NCBI RefSeq assembly: GCF_001421485.1
Contig: NZ_LMKK01000002.1
Location: 653,561-717,560 of the forward strand
Direction of reading: 5' to 3'
Length of the DNA: 64,000 bases
Source: Agreia sp. Leaf210
GTDB lineage: Bacteria; Actinomycetota; Actinomycetes; Actinomycetales; Microbacteriaceae
The notes beneath the pieces are model-generated. The model searched no databases and was not told where the DNA came from. It worked only from the letters and a program-made list of their open reading frames with translations. The translations under genes were made by a program, and so were the position numbers. Each line of letters starts with the position of its first letter. Position 1 is the stretch's first letter. Shown in pieces: positions 41,685-51,080 of this stretch.

Positions 41685-42056
41685 ATGGCCAATGCCGGAT
41701 CCAAATGCCCCGCCTGCTCACGTACCGTCGCCGTAGGGATCGTCTCGCAGACGCTCGTGCAACACGAAGACAAGACCGGATTCCGCTGCGCGGGATCGGG
41801 AACCAGCCCGGGTGCTGCTCGGCCTGCCGCAGCACCGCGCAAGGCCTCCGCATCCGCCACCGCCCGCACCAGCACCCCCGCCGCGAAGCGCACGAGCCCG
41901 CCCACGAAGGGTGGCGTCACCGTTCGCCGCGTCGAGGTCAATCAAGAAGAGCTCGCCCGCCGGCAGGAGAAGCAGGAGCGCATCCGAGAGGAGCGCGCCG
42001 CCGCCGCTCGTGAGCGCAACGACGCGAACATCTCGTACTTCGACGAACTCAGGTAG
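41685..42056 (+). CDS. Hypothetical protein with one zinc-ribbon half and basic linker
   Basis: The protein has 123 residues. The N-terminus has CPAC (residues 8-11) and a further Cys in FRCAG, suggesting a small metal-binding knuckle. A Pro/Ala/Thr/Lys-rich basic linker follows (about 45-80), then a charged coiled-coil-like helix (NQEELARRQEKQERIREERAA in part) ending in NISYFDELR. GAGGAG lies about 11 nt before the ATG, which is long but usable. It might bind nucleic acid, but this is a guess. No family recognised. Confidence 0.68.
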   Translation: MANAGSKCPACSRTVAVGIVSQTLVQHEDKTGFRCAGSGTSPGAARPAAAPRKASASATARTSTPAAKRTSPPTKGGVTVRRVEVNQEELARRQEKQERIREERAAAARERNDANISYFDELR

Positions 42057-42134
42057 CTCGCGCGACGGAGGTGCAGGGCCAAGGTAGTCCGCTCGGGGGA
42101 TGCGTCCTCTGAAAGCTCCGGCAAGACTGGAGAC

Positions 42135-43580
42135 ATGACGACGACCCGCGCTCTCGCCTCCACGTTCAACACCACTTCTCGCACGAACAGGGTCGGCCGC
42201 TCGGCTTCACTCCGACGACGCTCCATGATCGCCGCTCTCGCGACGGCTGTCGCTCTCGCCGTGTCGGCCTGCTCGTCCGGCAGTCCCGACGCATCCGCGG
42301 CGCCGACCGCGGTCGCTCTGCCCGACTCGGCGGTGGGCGAGAAGGCGCAGTGGGTGCTCGATTCGATCAACTCCGACGACGCGACGACCGAGGACGAGAT
42401 CGCCGAGAACATCGCGCCCGAGATGCTCGAGCAGGTTCCCGCGAGTCAGATGGTCGCCGTCTTCGGCCAGATGGGCGATGCGAAGCCGTGGATCGCGACG
42501 AGCGTGACCGAGGCGACCGCCGGCCTCACCGTTCTGCTGCACAGCTCCTCCGCCGAACTGCAGATGCAGATCTCGGTCGACGAGCAGCCGCTCGTCAACG
42601 GTCTGCTCTTTCAGGAGCCGCCGGCCGACCGCACGCCTGCGGCGTCGTGGAAGGAACTCGAAGACAACGTCGCCGCGCTCGACGCCGACACCAGCATGAC
42701 TGTCACGCGGGTCGCTGCCGATTCGACGGATGACGCCGGCTCCGGCGAGCGCATCGTCGACATCGCGGGCGACGAGACCAAGCCGCTCGGCTCGGTCTTC
42801 AAGCTCTACGTTCTCGGCGCCGTGGCCGATGCAGTGGCGGCCGGAACCCTCTCGTGGGACGACAACCTGATCATCTCCGATGACACGCGCAGCCTTCCGT
42901 CGGGCGAGCTGCAGGATCTGCCGAGCGGAACCCTCGTGAGCGTGCGCGATGCGGCCACCAAGATGATCGAGATCAGCGACAACACCGCTACGGATCTGCT
43001 GATCGACAGGGTCGGCCGCGAGGCTGTCGAGGCGCAGTTGGCGGTCATGGGCCACCATGAGCCGGCCCTCAACACCCCCTTCGTGAAGACCAGGGAGTTC
43101 TTCCAGATCGGATGGGGAGCCGCGTTCGGCGATGCCCGCGCCGCGTGGGCAGACTCCGGTGTCGACGACCGTCGAGCGGTGCTCGACTCCCTGCCCGGCG
43201 GTGTTCTCGAGCTGTCGTCGTTCGACCTCTCGACGAGCGCCTGGCAGCAGGGGGTCGACTGGTTCGCGAACCCCGCCGACCTCGTTGCGGCCCACCTGGC
43301 CCTGCAGACGAAGGCCGCGACGCCGGCCGGCGAGCCTATGCGCGGCATCCTGTCGGCCAACCCCGGGCTGCAGTTCGACTCCGAGGAGTTTCCCTACGTC
43401 GCATTCAAGGGCGGCAGCGCTCCCGGCGTTCTCGCGGGCAGCTGGCTGCTGGAGCGTGCCGACGGCGAGCGTTTCGTGATCACGATGCAGTCGTCGTCGC
43501 TCGATCCGGCCGACGTCACCGACACGGCGCTCGTCTTCGGCAACGTCACCGACGCGGCGAAGCTGCTGGCTGAGGAATAG
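42135..43580 (+). CDS. LpqF-like lipoprotein with beta-lactamase-type serine hydrolase domain
   Basis: The protein has 481 residues. The signal peptide carries the lipobox LAVSAC (C46). An N-terminal NTF2/ORF12-like domain (about 65-165) precedes a class A beta-lactamase-like domain with S220-VFK (SxxK), SDN at 281-283, and KGG at 425-427. This two-domain order matches mycobacterial LpqF and the clavulanate-cluster ORF12 protein. It would act outside the membrane as an esterase or D,D-peptidase-like enzyme. True beta-lactamase activity is doubtful because the Glu166 omega loop is not evident. The ATG has AAGACT 6 nt upstream (weak). Confidence 0.88.
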   Translation: MTTTRALASTFNTTSRTNRVGRSASLRRRSMIAALATAVALAVSACSSGSPDASAAPTAVALPDSAVGEKAQWVLDSINSDDATTEDEIAENIAPEMLEQVPASQMVAVFGQMGDAKPWIATSVTEATAGLTVLLHSSSAELQMQISVDEQPLVNGLLFQEPPADRTPAASWKELEDNVAALDADTSMTVTRVAADSTDDAGSGERIVDIAGDETKPLGSVFKLYVLGAVADAVAAGTLSWDDNLIISDDTRSLPSGELQDLPSGTLVSVRDAATKMIEISDNTATDLLIDRVGREAVEAQLAVMGHHEPALNTPFVKTREFFQIGWGAAFGDARAAWADSGVDDRRAVLDSLPGGVLELSSFDLSTSAWQQGVDWFANPADLVAAHLALQTKAATPAGEPMRGILSANPGLQFDSEEFPYVAFKGGSAPGVLAGSWLLERADGERFVITMQSSSLDPADVTDTALVFGNVTDAAKLLAEE

Positions 43581-43613
43581 GGTCCGCGCTCCCCCGTACC
43601 CCTCGCCCGTCGC

Positions 43614-43886
43614 TCAGCGACGCGGACGCCGGCGCTGAATGGCTCCGTGCGCTCGCATGAGCTGCGGTACGACGAGGTAGACGGCCAGGGGCACGACCAC
43701 AAGAGTCAGAACCAGAGCGCGCAGCACCGGATGCCAGTCCCCGGAGAACGGGGCGATCGCAAGGAAGCCGAGGCTCACGAGCGGAAAGATGGCGATCCAG
43801 GTGATGACGGCGCGCACGTGAATGGATGGCGGCTGCACGGGCACGGGAGTGGGCCCGGTCCACGGCTGAGGTGTGCTGTCGGACAT
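43614..43886 (-). CDS. Small two-helix membrane protein
   Basis: The protein has 90 residues. A Pro-rich N-terminus (PQPWTGPTPVPVQPPS) is followed by helices at about 25-46 and 55-75, and an Arg-rich tail (AIQRRRPRR). AAGGAG lies close before the ATG at 43886. The topology and the late motif PLAVYLVVPQLMR recall antibiotic-biosynthesis or DUF3099/2834-like small proteins, but I cannot assign it. It is transcribed away from the XRE-cupin gene. Confidence 0.72.
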   Translation of the reverse strand: MSDSTPQPWTGPTPVPVQPPSIHVRAVITWIAIFPLVSLGFLAIAPFSGDWHPVLRALVLTLVVVPLAVYLVVPQLMRAHGAIQRRRPRR

Positions 43887-43994
43887 AAAAGTCTCCTTGG
43901 GGGTGGGGGGCGGAAGTGATCTCACGATGACACCGCCTCCGTGCGGCCGATGCCATTTGTTGCTGAAACTGGGACGGCCTGATTCGATGGGCGC

Positions 43995-44588
43995 ATGAGT
44001 GTCTCGCAGAACATCGCACGAGAGCTCGAACAGGTCGCGCCGCGCCTTCGTCGAGCCCGACAGAAGAAGAGCATGACGCTCGATGAATTGTCGAGGGCGA
44101 CGGGAATCTCGCGGAGCACACTCTCGAGGCTCGAGTCCGGGCAGCGCAAGCCGAGCCTTGAGTTGCTCCTCCCCGTTGTGGCAGCGCTCTCCGTGTCGCT
44201 CGACGAGATCGTGAGGTCGCCTCGAACCGAAGAAACGCGCGTCTCGCCGAAGCCGGGGCACGCCGTGGGCCGCGTGCTCACGCCTCTGTCGCAGCATCCG
44301 GGAGAACTGCAGGCGTATAAGATCACCATCCCGTCGACCGAGCGCGTCGTCGAGTTGCACACTCACTCGGGACACGAGTGGCTCTACGTGCTCTCGGGTC
44401 GACTCCGCGTCGTCCTGGGCGAGCATGATCTTATTCTCGACGAGGGAGAAGCCGCCGAGTTCGACACCCTCCACCCGCACTGGTTCGGTTCGGCCGGCGC
44501 AGGCCCCGTCGAGATCCTCAGCATGTTCGGCAAGCAGGGCCAGCGCATGCATCTTCGTGCGAAGAGCGCTCAGAAAGCACGTGCCTGA
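43995..44588 (+). CDS. XRE-type regulator with C-terminal cupin
   Basis: The protein has 197 residues. The N-terminal lambda-repressor HTH (about 16-72) reads LRRARQKKSMTLDELSRATGISRSTLSRLESGQRKPSLELLLPV in sections. A cupin barrel (about 105-190) follows with ELHTHSGHEWLYVLSGRLRVVLG, EGEAAEFDTLHPHWFGSAG, and several His that could bind metal or ligand. Such HTH-cupin proteins often regulate amino-acid or amine metabolism. It converges on the PhzF gene, 4 bp apart. The ATG has TTCGAT 6 nt upstream (weak). Confidence 0.9.
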   Translation: MSVSQNIARELEQVAPRLRRARQKKSMTLDELSRATGISRSTLSRLESGQRKPSLELLLPVVAALSVSLDEIVRSPRTEETRVSPKPGHAVGRVLTPLSQHPGELQAYKITIPSTERVVELHTHSGHEWLYVLSGRLRVVLGEHDLILDEGEAAEFDTLHPHWFGSAGAGPVEILSMFGKQGQRMHLRAKSAQKARA

Positions 44589-44592
44589 GCGC

Positions 44593-45450
44593 TCACGCGA
44601 TCGGCGTGGCCGTTCCCGTCACCACGATGCCGCCCGTCTCGGGGATGCGCACCGAGAGCCTGCTGGGTCGACCGATGTGCGAACCCTGGGTGATCTCGAT
44701 CTCGGCCGGCGTTTCGACCAGCCCGAGCGCGCGCAGGTATCCGCCGAACGCGGCCGCCGCAGAGCCCGTCGCCGGGTCTTCGGTGATCGTTCCCACGGGA
44801 AAGAGATTGCGGCTGTCGTACTCGCTCGCACCCGAAGGGAAGATCGTCGTCACGGTGCCGGTCCACCCCTGCTCGGCCATCAGCGCCCTCATCGCCTCGG
44901 GGTCGAACGAGAATGAGTCGAATTCGGCTCGGGCGGCGAAGACGATGATCGGATGCCTGTTGCCGGCGAACGAGACACGCGGCGGGTAGGCGGGGTCGAG
45001 ACGATCGAGCGACGTCGAGAGAAGGCCGAGCAGCGTGTCGAGGACCCCCTCGTCGAACGGCTCGATCGACGGCTCGACACTCGTGAACGCTGCCGTGATC
45101 GCCCCGTCGGCCGATGCTGTGGTGATCGTGACAGGTCCGACGGGCGTCTCGAAGACAACGTCGCCCACCCCGTCTCGATGCGCGAGTGCAACCGCTGCGG
45201 CCACGGTCGCGTGGCCGCAGAACGGAACCTCGGCGAGGGGCGAGAAGTAGCGCACGCGTAGACGTCGATCGTCGCCCGCCACGCTCTGCTCGGTGATGAA
45301 GGCGGTCTCGGCGAACCCGATCTCGGCTGCGATGCGCTGCATCTCGGCGTCACCGAGCTGCAACGCGTCGAGCACGATCCCGGCCGGATTTCCTCCGCCG
45401 GGTGCGTCGGCGAATGCCGTGTACTTCAGTGCGGTCGTGGCGTCGGTCAT
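44593..45450 (-). CDS. PhzF family isomerase/epimerase-like protein
   Basis: The protein has 285 residues. The two-fold DapF-like structure is indicated by FADAPGGGNPAGIVLD, GFAETAFITEQ with the catalytic Glu E48, VRYFSPLAEVPFCGHATVAAA and TEDPATGSAAAAFGGYL. PhzF enzymes isomerise small acids such as dihydro-hydroxyanthranilate; most genomic copies have no known substrate, and no phenazine genes are here. The ATG at 45450 is chosen over a longer frame because CACGAT lies 6 nt upstream and homology begins there. Confidence 0.9.
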   Translation of the reverse strand: MTDATTALKYTAFADAPGGGNPAGIVLDALQLGDAEMQRIAAEIGFAETAFITEQSVAGDDRRLRVRYFSPLAEVPFCGHATVAAAVALAHRDGVGDVVFETPVGPVTITTASADGAITAAFTSVEPSIEPFDEGVLDTLLGLLSTSLDRLDPAYPPRVSFAGNRHPIIVFAARAEFDSFSFDPEAMRALMAEQGWTGTVTTIFPSGASEYDSRNLFPVGTITEDPATGSAAAAFGGYLRALGLVETPAEIEITQGSHIGRPSRLSVRIPETGGIVVTGTATPIA

Positions 45451-45514
45451 GCGTTCATCGTGGCAGGCCCGCACGCGGGGTTCAGCGCGGAACGGCCAGT
45501 CTGTTCGCTCGTCG

Positions 45515-48500
45515 TCACGAGCGCTGATCGATCTCGGAGAAGCCCTGCGGGGTGACGGTGATGCGCAGTCGCGATGGGATCTGCTCCTTCATGGCTTCGA
45601 CGTGGCTGATGAGACCGATGGTGCGGCCACCCGAGCGCAGGCTGTCGAGGGTCGACATCGCGATGGCGAGCGTGTCGGCGTCCAGCGAGCCGAAGCCCTC
45701 GTCGATGAACAGGGTGTCGAGGGTGATGCCCCCCGCCTGATTCGACACGACCTCGGCGAGACCGAGGGCGAGGGCGAGCGACGCCAAGAACGTCTCTCCT
45801 CCCGACAGCGAATGAGTTGCTCTGGCCCGCCCCGTGTGCTGATCGAGAATGGCGATGCCGAGGCCGGAGCGTGTATTGCGGTACTGCACGGAGTCGTCGT
45901 GCTCGAGCGAGTAACGGCCACCCGTCATCACGGCGAGTCGGGCGTTCGCGGCCCTGATGATCTCTTCGAGCTGGGCCGCGAGCACATACGACTCGAGTCG
46001 CATGCGCATGGTGTTCGGCTCGGCTCCCTCGACCGTATTCGCGAGCGAGCGCATGGTCTCGTACTCGGCGAGCAGTTCTTCGGACGCGTCGAGCCGCTGC
46101 AGTGCTTCGGCGACGAGGGTGCGAAGACGGCCCAGTCGATCGGCCACAGACCCCGCCGCCACTCGGGCGTCGTCTCGATCGGAGCCCGCCATGGTTCGAG
46201 CCTCGGCCGCAGCTTCCAGCTCGACCGGCTCGTCTACGAGCCCCTGCAGCTCGGCTTCGGCGAGCACGGCGAGCACCGCGGCGTGCGCCATGTCGTGAGT
46301 ACCGATTCGCGAGGCCGTGTCGGCACGTTCGGCTGTGGTCAGCCTCAGCTCGGCGACCTCGGCCTTGTCTGCAAAACCCTGCTCGTCGAGGTGCTGCCGC
46401 AGCGTCTGCCGAGCGGCGTCGAGCGCGAGCTGCTTGTCGTTGTGATCGAGCAGCGCCACCTCGAATTCGCGGGTCACGGCGAAGAGATGCTGCAGTTCGA
46501 GCGCGCGCTCGGCCACCGTGGAATGGTCGCCTCGGTGCTGCTCGACGAGCTCGACGATCTGCGATCGCTGCGACACCAGGGATGCTCGGGCATCTCGGGT
46601 GGACTGCACCGCCTCGGTCAGCTCGGCCGCCGTCGACGCGATCGATTCGAGCTCGGCGCGCAGTGTGGCGATCTGAGCGTCGAGCGCGCGGGTGGATGAT
46701 TCGGCCGCGAGCGCCGCGGCCAGGGCCTGCTGCGCCACCTCGAGTTGCTCGTCGATCTCGGCCGGAGCCTGCGCCCCGCCGGATGCCTCGGCTGCCGCGT
46801 GCCGCGCAACGAGATCGCGCACCACCAGCCCGGCTTCGACGAGGGCCTCTCCCGCGTGTGCGAGACGCGTGCGTTGAGCATCGATCTGCTCGTCGGAGAC
46901 GGGCTCGCCGAGATCGGCCGTCCAGGCGGTGGGATTCGGGTGCTCGGTCGCGCCGCAGACCGCGCACGGCTCGCCGTCGACGAGTCTCGAAGCAAGCTCC
47001 GCCGCGTGGCCGTCGAGTCGGCGCGTGAGCAAACGGTCGTAGAGCGTGGCCGCCTCTGCGTTCTCGCTGCTCCTGACCTTCTCGACGACACGGGACTCGT
47101 CGAGTTCGGACTTCAGGGAGGCGGCGAGCACCGCGGACTGCCGTGCGATGCGCAGTCGCGCCACGCGTTCGTCGGCCTCTGTGCGAGCCGATGCCTCGAG
47201 AAGAGCGGCGTTTCTCTTCTCGAGCGCCTCATCGATTGTGGAGGGAAGCACCCGCGCACGCTCCGAGGCTTCGGCCAGTTCAGCCTGCCGTGCAGCCTCG
47301 GTCTCGTCGTACTCTGCGATGCGCTTCGCGAGCTGGGGAATGCGCTTCTCGTCGGACAGCACGACGTCGAGCCCGCCCAGCAGACGATTGATGTCTGCGG
47401 CTGTGGCAGCGAGGGCGTGCGGCGTGACGGGGCTCGAACCGCCTGTCGATCGACCGAGTGATTTTTCGGCGAGACTCGAGAGAGCGACAGACTCCTCGTA
47501 GGCGGTGCGGGCAGCCTTCTCGTCGACAGCTGCTCGGTCGAGCGCCTGCTCTGCTGCACTCTCGGCAGTGACGTGCGCCCAGACGATCTCAGCCCTGCCG
47601 GCCGCCTCGAGTCGACGCCTCTCGTCTGCGATCGCCTCGTCGTTCTGCCGGAGTTCGACGAGCCGTTGCGCTGCCTCGTCGCGGCGCCTCTGAAGACGGC
47701 GGGTGTTCTCGCGCTCGCGCAACTCGGCCTCGGCTGCAGCGAATCGCGCGTCTGCTTCGGCCACCCGATGCTGCGCCGCGTCGAGCTGCTCGACGAGTTC
47801 TGCGAGCGCCGATTGGAAATACCCGCGATCGGCTACAGGAGGCGCTGCAGCGATGACGACTTCATCGTCTGTATCAGCTTCATCATCAGTACCGCCATCG
47901 TCGGCGGAGTCGGTGTCGTCGCGGCTCGCAGCACCCGCACCGGCACCCGCACCCGCACCCGCACCCGCACCCGCACCGGCACCGGCACCGGCACCGACGA
48001 TGGCCTCGACCTGGCTGCCGAGCTGAGCGATGTGCTCCGCGGATTCGCGCTGGAGCACCTCGAGAGCCTTGCGCCGTTCGACGAGCGCGCGTTCGATGTC
48101 GGCAAAGCGCCGTGTGCCGAAGAGACTCTGAAGCACTGCTTGACGCTCGTCGTTCTTGGAATGCAGAAACTTCTGGAAGCGATTCTGGGCGAGCAGGATC
48201 ACCTGCAGGAATTGGTCTTTGCTGAGGCCGAGAATGCCGTCGAGCGCGATGCCGACCTCGCGGGGAATCGCGGCGACTCCCTGCCAGTCGGACTCGTCGA
48301 TGAGCTCACCGCCCGATGCCTCGGCTACACGGATGAAGAGTTCGGCCGCCGCGGGCTTCTTGGTGGTTCCCGTGCCACGTTTCTTCGGCTGCTCGTAGTC
48401 GGGCGAACGCCGCACGCGGTAGTTCTGCCCGCCCGTGCTGAACCAGAGCTCGACGTAGGTGGGATCGCCAGGCTCGCAATGATCGCTGCGCAGCTGCTGC

Positions 48501-48688
48501 TGCGTTCCCTCGTACCGCGGAACGCTGGCGTAGAGCGCGAAGCAGATCGCGTCGAGAATGCTCGACTTGCCGGCGCCCGTGTTGCCGGTGATCAAGAAGA
48601 TGCCGTCGTCGGCGAAGGCATCGAAGTCGATGTGCTGAGCCGTCTTGTAGGGGCCGAATCCGGCGATCGTGAGGCGGTTGATTCTCAC
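45515..48688 (-). CDS. sbcC: SMC-like nuclease subunit SbcC
   Basis: The protein has 1057 residues. The N-terminal ATPase half has TIAGFGPYKTAQ and Walker A GNTGAGKSS (about 35-43), with QVILLAQNRFQKFL. Long coiled coils follow, with a zinc-hook CxxC seen as GEPCAVCGATEHPNP near the middle. The C-terminal half has the signature LSGGETFLASLALALG and Walker B TLFIDEGFGSLD. With SbcD it forms the ATP-dependent double-strand nuclease that opens hairpins and processes breaks. The GTG start overlaps the sbcD stop (GTGA). An (Gly-Ala)11 tract from a hexanucleotide repeat interrupts the first coiled coil, followed by an acidic Asp-rich stretch. Confidence 0.95.
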   Translation of the reverse strand: MRINRLTIAGFGPYKTAQHIDFDAFADDGIFLITGNTGAGKSSILDAICFALYASVPRYEGTQQQLRSDHCEPGDPTYVELWFSTGGQNYRVRRSPDYEQPKKRGTGTTKKPAAAELFIRVAEASGGELIDESDWQGVAAIPREVGIALDGILGLSKDQFLQVILLAQNRFQKFLHSKNDERQAVLQSLFGTRRFADIERALVERRKALEVLQRESAEHIAQLGSQVEAIVGAGAGAGAGAGAGAGAGAGAGAASRDDTDSADDGGTDDEADTDDEVVIAAAPPVADRGYFQSALAELVEQLDAAQHRVAEADARFAAAEAELRERENTRRLQRRRDEAAQRLVELRQNDEAIADERRRLEAAGRAEIVWAHVTAESAAEQALDRAAVDEKAARTAYEESVALSSLAEKSLGRSTGGSSPVTPHALAATAADINRLLGGLDVVLSDEKRIPQLAKRIAEYDETEAARQAELAEASERARVLPSTIDEALEKRNAALLEASARTEADERVARLRIARQSAVLAASLKSELDESRVVEKVRSSENAEAATLYDRLLTRRLDGHAAELASRLVDGEPCAVCGATEHPNPTAWTADLGEPVSDEQIDAQRTRLAHAGEALVEAGLVVRDLVARHAAAEASGGAQAPAEIDEQLEVAQQALAAALAAESSTRALDAQIATLRAELESIASTAAELTEAVQSTRDARASLVSQRSQIVELVEQHRGDHSTVAERALELQHLFAVTREFEVALLDHNDKQLALDAARQTLRQHLDEQGFADKAEVAELRLTTAERADTASRIGTHDMAHAAVLAVLAEAELQGLVDEPVELEAAAEARTMAGSDRDDARVAAGSVADRLGRLRTLVAEALQRLDASEELLAEYETMRSLANTVEGAEPNTMRMRLESYVLAAQLEEIIRAANARLAVMTGGRYSLEHDDSVQYRNTRSGLGIAILDQHTGRARATHSLSGGETFLASLALALGLAEVVSNQAGGITLDTLFIDEGFGSLDADTLAIAMSTLDSLRSGGRTIGLISHVEAMKEQIPSRLRITVTPQGFSEIDQRS
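47931..47996. repeat. Eleven tandem hexanucleotides (GCACCC/GCACCG) within sbcC
   Basis: Eleven consecutive 6-bp units of GCACCC or GCACCG encode eleven Gly-Ala pairs. As the unit is a multiple of three, slippage would change the linker length without a frameshift. Confidence 0.9.
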
Positions 48689-49896
48689 GCGGTCGACTCC
48701 TGGGCGGCCTGCTCGGCGATGACTTCGACGATCAGCTCGCTCTCGGCGTTGGTGGGCCCCGCCCCGTTGCGCACGAACTCGAGAAAACCGGCGACGACCT
48801 CGCTGTCGGAGCGGGCGTGCAGTCGTTCGCTGTAGCTGGCCGCCGGCAGCTCGGCCACGATGGAGGGCTGGTGGGTGAGAGCGACGGCGTGGGGGAAGCG
48901 CGTCTGGATGCGCCGCATGCCGTCGATGGGGCGCACCTGATCGGTCAGCACGACAGAGACGAAGTGACCTTCGGCAGAGGCGTAGGCCGGGTCAGCGAGC
49001 AGCTCGGCGAGCTCGCCCGTGAGCACGGTGAGAGGCCGAGGCACAGGAAGATCGACCCATTCGACGGTATCGAGTCCACCCGCGTCGAGCTCGACGAGCC
49101 ATGCGCCGCGCGGCTTGGTGGCCTCGCCGAACGAGTAGTGCAGCGGCGCCCCCGAATAGCGGATGGCGGGGGTCAGCGTCGATCGGCCATGGATATGCCC
49201 CAGCGCCACGTAGTCGGGGCCGTCGAACACATCGACGGAGACCAGGTCGAGGCCGCCGGCCGTGATGTCGCGCTCGACATCGCTGGCCTCGCTCGACGCC
49301 GCGGCACTCGCGTTCGGAACAGTGACATTCGAAGCGCTGGCACTCGGAACATTGACCACGAACGCGTGCGACAGAACCACCGAACGGGCTCCGTCTCGTC
49401 GAGCGATGTCGTCGCGGATGCGCTGCATGGCATACCCGAGCACCTGGGCGTGGCGTCTCATCTCGACGCCCGGGTAGAGGTGGCGCACCAGTGCGGGCTC
49501 GAGGTAGGGGATGCCATAGAACAGCACCGGGCCGTAGGCGTCGTCGATGACGACGGGCTCGTCGAACTGCTCGGGTCGCGTGATGACGTGGATGCCCGCC
49601 AGGCCGGCCCATTCGCTTTGGAAGCCGAGTCTCGTGGCCGAATCGTGGTTGCCGCTGGTGATGACGACGTAGGCGCCCGCCTCGCGGATCTGCCGAATGG
49701 CCCCGCTGAGCACGTCGAAGGCCTCGCGCGCGGGTGTGGCGGAGTCGAAGACGTCACCCGCCACCACGACCACATCGACCGCTTTCTCGCGCACGACCGC
49801 GGCCAGCGCATCGAGCACTGTGCCGAGGTTCTCGAGGGTCGAGTGCCCGTGGAACGTTCGCCCGATGTGCCAGTCGGAGGTGTGCAGGATGCGCAT
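48685..49896 (-). CDS. sbcD: Exonuclease subunit SbcD
   Basis: The protein has 403 residues. The metallophosphoesterase motifs are in order: HTSDWHIGRTF, VVVAGDVFDSATP, VITSGNHDSATRL, VLSHAFV, and ALGHIHGRS. It is the manganese-dependent nuclease partner of SbcC. A Ser/Ala-rich insertion (VPSASASNVTVPNASAAASS in part, about 185-210) lengthens the loop before the fifth motif. The ATG has TAGCGT 6 nt upstream and the transcript is probably leaderless. The stop overlaps the sbcC start. Confidence 0.95.
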   Translation of the reverse strand: MRILHTSDWHIGRTFHGHSTLENLGTVLDALAAVVREKAVDVVVVAGDVFDSATPAREAFDVLSGAIRQIREAGAYVVITSGNHDSATRLGFQSEWAGLAGIHVITRPEQFDEPVVIDDAYGPVLFYGIPYLEPALVRHLYPGVEMRRHAQVLGYAMQRIRDDIARRDGARSVVLSHAFVVNVPSASASNVTVPNASAAASSEASDVERDITAGGLDLVSVDVFDGPDYVALGHIHGRSTLTPAIRYSGAPLHYSFGEATKPRGAWLVELDAGGLDTVEWVDLPVPRPLTVLTGELAELLADPAYASAEGHFVSVVLTDQVRPIDGMRRIQTRFPHAVALTHQPSIVAELPAASYSERLHARSDSEVVAGFLEFVRNGAGPTNAESELIVEVIAEQAAQESTA

Positions 49897-49902
49897 GCAT
49901 CA

Positions 49903-49908
49903 ACGCTA
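49903..49908 (-). promoter_or_regulatory. Leaderless -10 TAGCGT of sbcDC
   Basis: Minus-strand TAGCGT ends 6 nt before the ATG at 49896. Confidence 0.55.
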
Positions 49909-49964
49909 TAGCGGCCCGCCGACATCGATCGCCGCGATCCGGCTCGGGCCACCGCCCGCCTTGC

Positions 49965-51080
49965 TCAGACCAGTAGTTCCGCGATGTCGTGACCCACGGC
50001 ATCCAGAGCGGCGGCGACGCCGGCGTTGTAGACGCGCCCCTCGTGGGTGTTGAGGCCCCTCGCGAGGGCGGGGTCGTCGGCCAGCGCGCGAGCCCAGCCC
50101 TTGTCGGCGAGGGCCACGACGTAGGGCAGGGTCGCGTTGGTGAGGGCCCGGGTGGATGTCTCGGGCACGGCCCCGGGCATGTTCGCCACGCAGTAATAGA
50201 CGGTGTCGTGCACCGCGAACACGGGGTCGTCGTGGGTGGTGGGATGGGATCCCTCGAAGCATCCGCCCTGGTCGATGGCGATGTCGACCAGAACGCTGCC
50301 CGGCTTCATGGTCGCGACCATCGCATCCGTGACGAGCTTCGGAGCCTGTGCCCCCGGAATGAGCACGGAGCCGATCACGAGGTCAGCCTCTTTCACCTGG
50401 GCGGCGATCTCGTAGGCCGACGAGGTGCGCGTCTGCACAGCTCCCCCGAAGCGGATCTCGAGCTCGCGCAGCCGCGGAATCGAGAGGTCGATGATCGTGA
50501 CGTCCGCTCCCATACCGACAGCGTTGGCCGCCGCGTGCTCACCCGCGACGCCGCCGCCGATCACCACGACCTTCGCCTTCGGGGTTCCGGGTACGCCGCC
50601 GAGCAGCATTCCGCGGCCGCCCGCCGCGCTCATCAGGTGATAGGCGCCGACCTGGGTCGACAGCCGACCAGCGACCTCGCTCATCGGCTGCAGCAGTGGC
50701 AGCGAGCGGTCGGCGAGCTGCACGGTCTCGTAGGCGATGCCGGTCGTTCCGGCGGCGAGCAGCGCGTCGGCGCAGGCCCTGGATGCGGCCAGGTGCAGAT
50801 AGGTGAAGAGCGTCTGGCCGGCACGCATCCGCCCGAATTCCTCGGCCACCGGCTCCTTGACCTTGAGTACCAGTTCGGCGCCCGCCCAGACCTCGTCGGC
50901 CGTGTCGGCGATCGTGGCACCGGCCTCGATGTAGTGCTCGTCACTGATGCGCGAGCCGAGCCCGGCGCCGCGCTGCACGACGACCGTGTGCCCGCGCCGC
51001 ACGAGCTCGAACACTCCCGCCGGCGTCGCCGCGACCCTGTTCTCGTTGTTCTTGACCTCTGCGGGCACTCCGATGTGCAT
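49965..51080 (-). CDS. ald: Alanine dehydrogenase
   Basis: The protein has 371 residues, the standard length. Substrate and catalytic residues are all present at their usual numbers: R15 in NNENRVAATP, K75 in VLKVKEP, H96 in FTYLHLAAS, D270 in VDIAIDQGGCFE. The NAD site is VVVIGGGVAGEHAA. It interconverts L-alanine and pyruvate plus ammonium using NAD, in the cytosol. The ATG at 51080 has GGAGAA upstream, preferred to the start 8 codons earlier. It is divergent from an Lrp/AsnC regulator, as in mycobacterial ald/aldR. Confidence 0.97.
   Translation of the reverse strand: MHIGVPAEVKNNENRVAATPAGVFELVRRGHTVVVQRGAGLGSRISDEHYIEAGATIADTADEVWAGAELVLKVKEPVAEEFGRMRAGQTLFTYLHLAASRACADALLAAGTTGIAYETVQLADRSLPLLQPMSEVAGRLSTQVGAYHLMSAAGGRGMLLGGVPGTPKAKVVVIGGGVAGEHAAANAVGMGADVTIIDLSIPRLRELEIRFGGAVQTRTSSAYEIAAQVKEADLVIGSVLIPGAQAPKLVTDAMVATMKPGSVLVDIAIDQGGCFEGSHPTTHDDPVFAVHDTVYYCVANMPGAVPETSTRALTNATLPYVVALADKGWARALADDPALARGLNTHEGRVYNAGVAAALDAVGHDIAELLV

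Noticed and set aside
42135-43580. Possible antibiotic-resistance beta-lactamase
   Set aside because: SxxK, SDN and KGG are present, but the lipobox, NTF2/ORF12-like N-terminal domain and lack of an evident Glu166 loop fit LpqF-like proteins, so a resistance call is not supported.
44593-45450. Phenazine biosynthesis
   Set aside because: Only a PhzF-family protein is present; none of the other phz genes are near, and most PhzF homologs are unrelated to phenazine.
47573-48835. Long open frame (about 420 codons) on the plus strand opposite sbcC and the sbcD end
   Set aside because: It is a GC-bias shadow: sbcC and sbcD on the other strand have complete, ordered catalytic motifs, and the plus-strand product is low-complexity Arg/Thr/Glu-rich.
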